Origin: Streptomyces sp. GESEQ-4
GTDB lineage: Bacteria > Actinomycetota > Actinomycetes > Streptomycetales > Streptomycetaceae
DNA: 64,000 nucleotides
Reading direction: 5' to 3'
Assembly: GCF_017948455.1 (NCBI RefSeq)
Contig: NZ_JAFFSU010000002.1
Location: 310,001 to 374,000 of the forward strand
Shown: one piece after another, positions 34,182 to 41,168 of the stretch
Numbering within the stretch: the stretch's first letter is position 1
How the letters are laid out: each line of letters begins with the position of its first letter
Translations under genes and position numbers: made by a program
The notes under the pieces: generated by a model
Told to the model about the DNA's origin: nothing
Seen by the model: the letters and a program-made list of their open reading frames with translations, nothing else
Database searches by the model: none

Positions 34182-36695
34182 ATGCGTACATCCCGAAGGA
34201 CCCCTGAAGCCGGCGCCGCGCCGCCGCCCGTGCGCGGGCGCCGCGCCCATGCCGGACCGCCCGCGGACGAACGGCGGGACGAACCCGTGGACACGGTGGT
34301 GGACGACGCACCCGCGCGCGCGGGGCGATGGAGCATACGACCGCGCACCGTACGCGCCAAGATCGTCTGCCTGCTGATGGTGCCGGTGGTCTCGCTGCTC
34401 GCCCTGTGGGCGTACGCCACCGTGAGCACCGCCCAGGACGTCTCCCGGCTGCGGCAGTTGCAGCGGGTGGACTCCGCGATCCGGGCCCCCGTCGCGGACG
34501 CCGTCGCCGCGCTCCAAGCCGAGCGCGAGGCCGCCGTGCGGCACGCCACCGATCCGTCCTCGGGGCAGAGCGGTGACATCGCGCGGCTGGCGGAGCGCAC
34601 GGACCGGGCCGTGCAGGAGCTCCGGCTCGGCAAGGACAACACCGTCGCCGACAGCGAGGAACTGCCCGCCGGAGTGGCCGCACGTCTGGAAGCGTTCGTC
34701 ACCGCCGCCGAGGAACTGCGCCCCCTGCGCACCGCGGTACGGGACCGGCGCGCGGGCTGGGACGAGACATATCGGCAGTACACGAAGACCATCGCGACGG
34801 CCTTCACCGTGGGCGGCGCCCTCACCGGCATCCAGGACGCCGAACTCGGCTCGGACGCGCGCGTGCTGCTCGAATTCTCCCGCGCGGGCGAGGCGTTGGC
34901 CCAAGAGGACGTCGTGCTGGCCGGCGCACGCCTCGCCGGTCGCCTCGACGGGGAGCGGATGCGGCTGTTCACCGGAGCCGTCGAAACCCGCCGCACCCTC
35001 ACCGGGGCAGCCGTCGCGGACCTGCGCGGCCCCGAACGCACCGCCTGGCGGGAGCTCGCCGAGGGCAGTGCCTACGCCGCCCTGGGAGCCGTCGAGAACA
35101 AGGTCCTCGCCACCGGTTCGGGTACGCGGGCGATCGACGCGGCACCGGAAGCCACCTGGGACCAGGCGCACGCGCGCGTGCAGGACGCGATGCGCACGAT
35201 CGAGGAGGACGCCGGGCGCGGCGTCGCCGACCGGGCCGACCCGTTCACGCGCGGTCTGCTCACCACGGCCGGTGCCGCGGTCCTGCTCGGCCTCGTCGCC
35301 GTCGCCGCGTCGCTCGTCATCTCCGTACGCATCGGCCGTGCCCTCGTGGTCGAGCTGGTGAGCCTGCGCAACAGTGCCCTGGAGATCGCACGGCGCAAGC
35401 TCCCCGAAGCCATGCGGAAACTGCGCGCGGGCGAGGAGATCGACGTCGGCGTCGAGGCTCCGCCAGGTCCGGCCGCGGAGGACGAGGCCGGCCAGGTCGC
35501 CGAGGCCCTCGCCACCGTGCACCGCGCGGCGCTGCGGGCCGCCGTGGAACGCGCCGAGCTGGCCAGCGGCATCTCCGGCGTCTTCGTCAACCTCGCCCGC
35601 CGCAGCCAGGTCCTGGTCCACCGCCAACTCAGCCTGCTCGACAGCATGGAACGCCGCTCCGACGACCCCAATGAGCTGAGCGACCTGTTCCGGCTCGACC
35701 ACCTCACCACCCGTATGCGACGCCACGCGGAGAGCCTGATCATCCTCTCCGGCGCGGCACCCGGCCGGGCGTGGCGCATGCCGGTCTCCCTGACGAACGT
35801 CGTCCGCGCGGCGGTCTCCGAAGTCGAGGACTACGCGCGCGTGGAGGTACGACAACTCCCCGAGACCGCCGTCATCGGCACGGCCGTGGCCGACCTCACC
35901 CACCTTCTCGCGGAGATCGTGGAGAACGCGGCCCAGTTCTCGCCGCCGCACACGCGCGTGCGGATCACCGGCGAGCCCGTCGGCAACGGCTACGTCCTGG
36001 AGGTCGAGGACCGGGGCCTGGGCATGGGCAAGGAGACCCTCGCCGAAGCCAACCGCCGTATCGAGCAGTCCGAGGCGCTCGACCTGTTCGACAGCGACCG
36101 GCTCGGCCTCTTCGTGGTCAGCAGGCTCGCGGCCCGGCACGGCGTCAAGGTGCACCTGCGCACCTCCCCGTACGGCGGCACGACCGCGGTCGTGCTGCTG
36201 CCCACCGGCCTGCTGCACAGCGGCGCGGCGGAACGTTCTCCTCGCAAGACCGCAGAGGCGGAACGACCCGCGGAACGCGAGTACGCGCGCGTGCCCGGCC
36301 CGGCCCCGCACCAGGAGTCCGTGACCGCGCCCGCGGACCGCCCCGCACTGGTGGCGCCCGTCGCCACCGCCGCGGACACCGCGGCAGACACACCACCCCC
36401 CGGAGTCACCACCTTGCGACTGCACCGCCCGCCGGACGACTCCGAAGCCTCCGACGACCTTCCCCGCCGCGTCCGGCAGGCGAGCCTCGCCCCCCAACTG
36501 CGCGACGGACGCCCCGAGGATCCGGAACCACCGGCCGCTCCGTCGGGCGAGGACGAGCGCACACCCGAACTAGTGCGGGACCGCATGGCGTCGTACCGCG
36601 ACGGTTGGACGCGCGGCGGCGGCAGGCAGCCCGGACGCGGTGCCGCTCCAGAAACCCCGGCGGGCAGCGACAGCAGCGAAGGAGACCCCGCATGA
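34182..36695 (+). CDS. Conservon sensor histidine kinase-like protein (CvnA)
   Basis: The 837-residue protein has a proline/arginine-rich cytoplasmic N-terminus, a transmembrane segment (~60-75, VCLLMVPVVSLLALWAYATV), a ~300-residue extracytoplasmic nitrate/nitrite-sensor-type helical region, a second membrane segment (LLTTAGAAVLLGLVAVAASL), a HAMP-like stretch and a histidine-kinase ATPase domain (EIVENAAQFSPP N-box, VEDRGLGMG, DRLGLFVVSRLA). A long disordered tail follows. In conservons this kinase-like protein works with the roadblock, DUF742 and GTPase proteins as a membrane-associated, G-protein-like switch. ATG 34182 has GAGGAGG just upstream; the longer open frame covers the intergenic repeat and is rejected. 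The stop overlaps the cvnB start. Confidence 0.92.
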   Translation: MRTSRRTPEAGAAPPPVRGRRAHAGPPADERRDEPVDTVVDDAPARAGRWSIRPRTVRAKIVCLLMVPVVSLLALWAYATVSTAQDVSRLRQLQRVDSAIRAPVADAVAALQAEREAAVRHATDPSSGQSGDIARLAERTDRAVQELRLGKDNTVADSEELPAGVAARLEAFVTAAEELRPLRTAVRDRRAGWDETYRQYTKTIATAFTVGGALTGIQDAELGSDARVLLEFSRAGEALAQEDVVLAGARLAGRLDGERMRLFTGAVETRRTLTGAAVADLRGPERTAWRELAEGSAYAALGAVENKVLATGSGTRAIDAAPEATWDQAHARVQDAMRTIEEDAGRGVADRADPFTRGLLTTAGAAVLLGLVAVAASLVISVRIGRALVVELVSLRNSALEIARRKLPEAMRKLRAGEEIDVGVEAPPGPAAEDEAGQVAEALATVHRAALRAAVERAELASGISGVFVNLARRSQVLVHRQLSLLDSMERRSDDPNELSDLFRLDHLTTRMRRHAESLIILSGAAPGRAWRMPVSLTNVVRAAVSEVEDYARVEVRQLPETAVIGTAVADLTHLLAEIVENAAQFSPPHTRVRITGEPVGNGYVLEVEDRGLGMGKETLAEANRRIEQSEALDLFDSDRLGLFVVSRLAARHGVKVHLRTSPYGGTTAVVLLPTGLLHSGAAERSPRKTAEAERPAEREYARVPGPAPHQESVTAPADRPALVAPVATAADTAADTPPPGVTTLRLHRPPDDSEASDDLPRRVRQASLAPQLRDGRPEDPEPPAAPSGEDERTPELVRDRMASYRDGWTRGGGRQPGRGAAPETPAGSDSSEGDPA

Positions 36696-37162
36696 TCCAG
36701 GACCCGAGCATGAGGGCCGACGTGGGGGTCCCCCCGCTCGAGCGAAACCGAGAGTGGGGGAGGTCGGGCGAACTCGACTGGCTGCTGGACGACTTGGTCC
36801 TGCGTGTGAGCGACGTCAGGCACGCCGTGGTGCTGTCCAACGACGGACTGGCCGTGGGCGCGTCCACCGACCTCCGCCGTGAGGACGCCGAACACCTCGC
36901 CGCGGTCGCCTCCGGCTTCCACAGCCTGGCCAAGGGCGCCGGCCGGCACTTCGGCGCGGGCGGAGTACGCCAGACCATGGTGGAGATGGACGACGCCTTC
37001 CTGTTCGTGGCCGCGGCGGGCGACGGCTCCTGCCTCGCCGTCCTCACCGCCGTCACCGCCGACATCGGGCTGGTGGCCTACGAGATGGCGCGGCTGGTCA
37101 AGCGCGTCGGCGAGCACCTCTACACGGCGCCGCGCGTCGCCGCGCGGCCGCCCGCCGGATGA
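36692..37162 (+). CDS. Roadblock/LC7 protein of the conservon (CvnB)
   Basis: Residues ~28-145 are a roadblock/LC7 domain (LDWLLDDLVLRV, VVLSNDGLAVGAS, GAGGVRQTMVEMDDAFLFV), the family of MglB-like GTPase-activating proteins. It is expected to act on the CvnD GTPase. The start overlaps the kinase stop by four bases. The N-terminus is ~25 residues longer than in the orphan paralogue at 38853, and that extra part is encoded by a hairpin-forming repeat at 36722-36762. Confidence 0.93.
   Translation: MIQDPSMRADVGVPPLERNREWGRSGELDWLLDDLVLRVSDVRHAVVLSNDGLAVGASTDLRREDAEHLAAVASGFHSLAKGAGRHFGAGGVRQTMVEMDDAFLFVAAAGDGSCLAVLTAVTADIGLVAYEMARLVKRVGEHLYTAPRVAARPPAG
36722..36762. repeat. Hairpin repeat embedded in the 5' end of cvnB
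   Basis: CCCCCGCTC (36731-36739) pairs with GAGTGGGGG (36752-36760) around CGAGCGAAACCG-type sequence, with one G-T pair. The CTCGAGCGAAACCGAGAG core resembles an element usually found between genes in Streptomyces. Here it is read in frame as roughly PPLERNREWG. Confidence 0.65.
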
Positions 37163-37184
37163 ACCGAGAGGGCGGTCCGCGCAC

Positions 37185-37595
37185 ATGACCGATCACCTGA
37201 CGGGCGCCCCGCGGGAGCAGGGCAGCCAGTGGTACGACAACGAGGCCGGGCCCCTCGTCCGTCCGTACGCCATGACCGGCGGACGTACCAAACCCGGCCC
37301 CACCGGAGTGCGGTTCGACCTCATCGCCCTCGTCACCCTGGACGCGGGCGCACCCGGATTCGACGACACCGCCCTCGGCCCGGAACACCGCGCGCTCGTC
37401 GAGCTGTGCCGCACCGAGACCCAGTCGGTCGCGGAACTCGCCGCGGGCGCCGATCTGCCCGTGGGCGTGGTGCGCGTACTCCTGGGAGACCTGCTGGAAC
37501 TCGGCTGCGTCACCGTCAGCCGCCCGGTGCCCCCGGCGCAGCTGCCCGACGAGCGGATTCTGCGCGAGGTGATCGAGGGATTGCGGGCGCTGTAG
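37185..37595 (+). CDS. DUF742 protein of the conservon (CvnC)
   Basis: The 136-residue protein carries the DUF742 hallmarks: PLVRPYAMTGGRTKP near the start, FDLIALVTL, then a winged-helix-like half (ELCRTETQSVAELAAGADLPVGVVRVLLGDL) and a final RVLLGDLLELGCVTV region. It is the third component of the conservon, 22 bases after cvnB, and probably an adaptor between the kinase-like protein and the GTPase. Confidence 0.92.
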   Translation: MTDHLTGAPREQGSQWYDNEAGPLVRPYAMTGGRTKPGPTGVRFDLIALVTLDAGAPGFDDTALGPEHRALVELCRTETQSVAELAAGADLPVGVVRVLLGDLLELGCVTVSRPVPPAQLPDERILREVIEGLRAL

Positions 37596-37709
37596 ATGAA
37601 CGTTCGGAAACCGGCCAATAGCGGTCCAACCCCTCAAGAGAAAGCCGCAGTTGCCATGATGCTGGCGTCACACGTCGACCGTTGCCGGCACTCCCGAGAG
37701 AAGTGATCG

Positions 37710-38315
37710 ATGGTCTCCGAGAACTCCGACGCCCAGGACGGCGAGTCCGCCCCTCTGGCGCTGAAGATACTGGTCGCCGGCGGATTCGGCGTGGGCAAGA
37801 CCACCCTGGTGGGCGCGGTCAGCGAGATCAAGCCGCTGCGCACCGAGGAACTGCTCAGCGAAGCCGGCCAGGCGGTGGACGACACCGACGGCGTGGATCA
37901 GAAGGTCACCACGACCGTCGCCATGGACTTCGGACGGATCACCATCCGCTCCGGCCTGTCCCTCTACCTCTTCGGTACGCCGGGCCAGGACCGCTTCTGG
38001 TTCCTGTGGGACGAGTTGTCGCAAGGCGCCCTCGGCGCTGTGGTCCTCGCGGACACCCGGCGCCTGGAGGACTGCTTCCCCGCCGTCGACTACTTCGAGC
38101 ACCGGCACATCCCGTTCGTGGTGGCCGTGAACTGCTTCGCCGGCGCCCGCGCATACGGCGCCCACGATGTCTCCCGCGCCCTCGACCTCGACCAGGGAAC
38201 ACCCGTGGTGCTCTGCGACGCCCGCGACCGCGACTCGGGAAAGGAGGTGCTGATCCGACTCGTCGAGTACGCCGGGCGCATGCACACCGCCCGGCTCCTC
38301 GACTCCGTGGGCTGA
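37710..38315 (+). CDS. Small GTPase of the conservon (CvnD)
   Basis: The 201-residue Ras-like GTPase of the MglA/CvnD family has P-loop GGFGVGKTT, the switch I threonines in QKVTTTVAMDFG, and a G3 motif FGTPGQDRF, where TPG replaces the usual DxxG start as is normal in this family. VVAVNCF stands where classical GTPases have NKxD. It probably cycles with the roadblock protein. Unusually for a conservon, 114 bases separate it from cvnC rather than an overlap, which leaves room for an internal promoter. Confidence 0.92.
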   Translation: MVSENSDAQDGESAPLALKILVAGGFGVGKTTLVGAVSEIKPLRTEELLSEAGQAVDDTDGVDQKVTTTVAMDFGRITIRSGLSLYLFGTPGQDRFWFLWDELSQGALGAVVLADTRRLEDCFPAVDYFEHRHIPFVVAVNCFAGARAYGAHDVSRALDLDQGTPVVLCDARDRDSGKEVLIRLVEYAGRMHTARLLDSVG

Positions 38316-38329
38316 GAGGGGAGTTCGGC

Positions 38330-38758
38330 TCAGTCAGCGAGGCCCTTCTCCGCCAGGACCTTGTCGATCGTGACGCGGACGAGGAGTTCGCCGGGGACGC
38401 CGTTGCGCTCCCCGAACTCCTCGGCGCGCTCCTCGCCCATGTACCGCGCGCCGATCCGCGCGGCCCAGTGACGCAGCTGAGCCAGATCCTCCGAAATGTG
38501 GGCGCGACCGGTCAGTATCACGTAGCCGAACGGCGGCCGGTCGTCGTCCACGCACAGCGCGACACGCCCATCACGGACCAGATTGCGCCCTTTCATACTC
38601 TTGCTGCCGGTGTTGAACACCACGTCGTCGCCATCGAGCACGAACCAGATCGGCGCCACATGTGGGCTCCCGTCTGCCCGGACGGTCGACAGCTTGCCGG
38701 TGCGGGTGCCGTACGAGACGAACGCCCGCCATTCCTCATCGGTCATCTTCTGTGCCAT
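38330..38758 (-). CDS. PPOX-class F420-dependent oxidoreductase
   Basis: The 142-residue split-barrel flavin/F420-binding protein shows FVSYGTRTGKLSTVRADGSP, HVAPIWFVLDGDDVVF and GRVALCVDDDRPPFGYV, typical of the actinobacterial F420 pyridoxamine-oxidase-like family. The ATG at 38758 follows AAGGAGG at eight bases; the longer open frame runs back through the divergent roadblock gene and is rejected. Family members use reduced F420 to reduce assorted small molecules, or bind it; the substrate is unknown. It is convergent with cvnD and divergent from the orphan roadblock gene. Confidence 0.9.
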   Translation of the reverse strand: MAQKMTDEEWRAFVSYGTRTGKLSTVRADGSPHVAPIWFVLDGDDVVFNTGSKSMKGRNLVRDGRVALCVDDDRPPFGYVILTGRAHISEDLAQLRHWAARIGARYMGEERAEEFGERNGVPGELLVRVTIDKVLAEKGLAD

Positions 38759-38852
38759 GCCCCCATCCTCCTTGCCCCGACGCCGGGTCGTCCGGAAGGG
38801 TGGCCGACAGATCCTCCAGCCAGGGGGAGACATCACACGGGGAGAGCAGATC

Positions 38853-39266
38853 ATGGCGCAGAACCAGGGACTCGACTGGCTGCTGGACGATCTGACCGAG
38901 CGCGTCGAACAGGTGCGGCACGCATTGGTCCTGTCCAACGACGGGCTGGTGACGGGAGCGAGTACGGGCTTACGACGCGAGGACGCGGAACACCTCGCCG
39001 CCGTCTCCTCCGGGCTGCACAGCCTGGCCAAGGGCTCGGGACGCCACTTCGGCGCGGGCAGGGTGCGCCAGACCATGGTGGAGTTCGACGACGCCGTCCT
39101 GTTCGTCACCGCGGCCGGCAGCGGCAGCTGTCTGTGCGTCCTCAGCGGTGCGGAGGCCGACATCGGCCAGATCGCCTACGAGATGACCCTGCTCGTCAAT
39201 CGTGTGGGCGAGCACCTCGGCGTGGACGCCCGCCAGCCCGAGCGCTTCCCGTCCCCAGAAGCCTGA
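38853..39266 (+). CDS. Orphan roadblock/LC7 protein, paralogue of CvnB
   Basis: This 137-residue roadblock/LC7 domain protein is closely similar to the CvnB at 36692 along its whole length (LDWLLDDL, LSNDGL, LRREDAEHLAAV, GRHFGAG, VRQTMVE), without CvnB's N-terminal extension. GGGGAG precedes the ATG. It has no kinase, DUF742 or GTPase partner of its own here, so it may exchange with CvnB on the neighbouring GTPase. It probably arose by local duplication. Confidence 0.92.
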   Translation: MAQNQGLDWLLDDLTERVEQVRHALVLSNDGLVTGASTGLRREDAEHLAAVSSGLHSLAKGSGRHFGAGRVRQTMVEFDDAVLFVTAAGSGSCLCVLSGAEADIGQIAYEMTLLVNRVGEHLGVDARQPERFPSPEA

Positions 39267-39293
39267 CCTGCGCCTATTCCATCCTCCGTGGAG

Positions 39294-39302
39294 TTATCCA
39301 CA
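39294..39302 (+). promoter_or_regulatory. Isolated DnaA-box-like 9-mer
   Basis: TTATCCACA is an exact match to the classical DnaA box, found 86 bases upstream of the next gene. It is single, not clustered, so this is not an origin. It could be a DnaA regulatory site or chance. Confidence 0.3.
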
Positions 39303-39387
39303 GGCTCGCCACGAGATCCGCCGGACCGGCTACGGTTTTTTCACGGCGAACGCACAGGGCGTGAGCCGCTGACTCCACGGGGGAGAC

Positions 39388-40281
39388 ATGTCTGGCGACA
39401 CCATCACGAAACCGCACCGACTTTCCTGGGCGCCGAGCCGCGCCGCTCGCGAACTCGGACTGAAACGGCGCGAGTTCGACCTCGCCGTGCACCTCGGACG
39501 CATCCGGACCGTGCCCGACGAGGGCGGCGGGGGACGTCGTGTGGCCCAGCAGGAGATCGAGCGGCTTCGCGCCGAAGAGGGTTTCCCGGAGAGGCTGCTC
39601 AGCGCCGTCGAGGCGGTAGGGGCAACGGAAGGCGCCCGCATCATGGAGGTGACCGCGGGGAGGTTCACCCGCCTTGCCCGGCTCGGCCTGGTGGTCCCGG
39701 TCTCCTTCTATCTCAACCGCTACCGAGCGATCGTCTGGCTCTATCTGGCCGAAGAACTACGTCAGTTCGCGGCCGACGAGAAGAACGCTCAGCTGCTGAA
39801 CGGCCGAACACCCGAGGGCCTTCGCGACCAACTGGGCGCAGGGCTGGACCTACGGCCCCGCAACTGGCGCGGACGTCACCTGGGATTCCTGCTGCGGCAG
39901 GCCGACGACCCCTGGCAGCATGCCGGTGCCGTGGCCGCCCTGCTCGACCCCGTCCAGATCGCGGAGATCGTCACAGACCCTTATGAGCGGGCGCACCTGA
40001 ACAGGTTCCGGCCCGCACCGCCCGCACACGGCGCACCCGGATCGCCCGCCGCGCACCTCGCCGAGCGGATCATGACGGCGGACGACGCGGACGAGATCAG
40101 CTGGCTCCGGGCGGACCTGACCCAGGCGCTGGACGAGGCGCGCAGGTACCGCCCCGCACCACGACCGAAGGCGAAGCACCCGGGACCTCCCGCCGCCCCG
40201 CCCCGCACTCCCGCTCCGACCGAGGAGCCCAGGCGGTCACGAGGAGGACTGCTGGGCTGGCTGCGCCGCAGAGGAGAGTGA
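39388..40281 (+). CDS. DUF6397-like hypothetical protein
   Basis: The 297-residue protein begins with a region resembling a helix-turn-helix (APSRAARELGLKRREFDLAVHLG, then VAQQEIERLRAEEG), continues with a helical middle (RFTRLARLGLVVPVSFYLNRYRAIVWLYLAEEL) and ends with a proline-rich, basic tail with RRSRGGLLGWLRRRGE. From memory it resembles the Streptomyces DUF6397 family; no function is known to me. GGGGGAG lies at good spacing before the ATG. The gene is tail-to-tail with the thioesterase gene, one base apart. Confidence 0.75.
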   Translation: MSGDTITKPHRLSWAPSRAARELGLKRREFDLAVHLGRIRTVPDEGGGGRRVAQQEIERLRAEEGFPERLLSAVEAVGATEGARIMEVTAGRFTRLARLGLVVPVSFYLNRYRAIVWLYLAEELRQFAADEKNAQLLNGRTPEGLRDQLGAGLDLRPRNWRGRHLGFLLRQADDPWQHAGAVAALLDPVQIAEIVTDPYERAHLNRFRPAPPAHGAPGSPAAHLAERIMTADDADEISWLRADLTQALDEARRYRPAPRPKAKHPGPPAAPPRTPAPTEEPRRSRGGLLGWLRRRGE

Positions 40282-40282
40282 C

Positions 40283-41149
40283 CTACAGCGCCCGGAACAG
40301 CCCCTCCTGGACGACGGAGACCAGCAGCCGTCCCTCCACGTCGTAGATGCGCCCACGGGCAAGGCCCCGACCGCCCGTCGCGATCGGTGACTCCTGGTCG
40401 TAGAGGAACCATTCGTCCGCGCGGAACGGCCGATGGAACCACATGGCGTGGTCCAACGACGCCATGTCGAAGTTCCGCGGCCCCCACAGGGGTTCGACCG
40501 GGATCCGGACGGCGTCCAGGAGGGTCATGTCGCTGGCGTAGGTCAGCGCGCAGGTGTGCACGAGCGGGTCGTCACCGAGCGGCCCGACCGCGCGCATCCA
40601 CACGGCGCTGCGCGGCTCGGCGTCCTTGACCTCCTCGGCGGTCCAGCGCAGCCGGTCCACATAGCGGATGTCGAAGGGCTGACGTCGGGCCATGCGCTCG
40701 AACTGCTCGGGCAGCGCGCCCAGATGCTCCCGGACCTCCTGCGCCACCGTCGGCAGGGACTCCGGGTCCGGGACCTCGCGGGCCGGCGGCAGCTGGTGCT
40801 CGAAGGGACCTTCCTCAGGCTTGTGAAAGGAGGCGGTGAGATTGAAGATCGTGCGGCCCTGCTGCACGGCGGTGACCCGACGGGTGGTGAACGACCGGCC
40901 GTCCCGGACCCGCTCGACCTGGTACACGATCGGCACGCCCGGCCGGCCCGGGCGCAGGAAGTACGCGTGCAGCGAGTGCACCGGGCGCTCGCCGTCCGTG
41001 GTGCGCCCGGCGGCGACCAGCGCCTGGCCGGCCACCTGCCCGCCGAAGACCCGTTGCAGGGACTCCTGCGGGCTGCGGCCCCGGAAGATGTTGACCTCGA
41101 TCTGCTCCAGGTCGAGCAGGTCGACAAGCCTCTCGGCCGGATTCGTCAT
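40283..41149 (-). CDS. tesB: Acyl-CoA thioesterase II
   Basis: The 288-residue double-hotdog thioesterase hydrolyses medium- and long-chain acyl-CoA. Family motifs: IFRGRSPQESLQRVFGGQV near the N-terminus, HSLHAYFLRPG, RRVTAVQQGRTIFNLTASF, and in the C-terminal half SLDHAMWFHRPFRADEWFLYDQESP with the conserved Asp. The catalytic Asp/Thr/Gln region looks intact. ATG 41149 is chosen over an upstream in-frame codon because GGAG precedes it and the upstream part is not conserved in character. Confidence 0.93.
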   Translation of the reverse strand: MTNPAERLVDLLDLEQIEVNIFRGRSPQESLQRVFGGQVAGQALVAAGRTTDGERPVHSLHAYFLRPGRPGVPIVYQVERVRDGRSFTTRRVTAVQQGRTIFNLTASFHKPEEGPFEHQLPPAREVPDPESLPTVAQEVREHLGALPEQFERMARRQPFDIRYVDRLRWTAEEVKDAEPRSAVWMRAVGPLGDDPLVHTCALTYASDMTLLDAVRIPVEPLWGPRNFDMASLDHAMWFHRPFRADEWFLYDQESPIATGGRGLARGRIYDVEGRLLVSVVQEGLFRAL

Positions 41150-41168
41150 GGGTGAATTTCTCCTGTGC

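Noticed and set aside
33146..36497. Two long minus-strand frames (33146-35041 and 33870-36497)
   Set aside because: They are antisense to the MHYT and conservon kinase genes. The translations are arginine- and serine-rich GC artefacts.
39294..39302. DnaA box as a sign of a replication origin
   Set aside because: Only one box is present; there is no cluster, no dnaA or dnaN gene and no AT-rich unwinding region.
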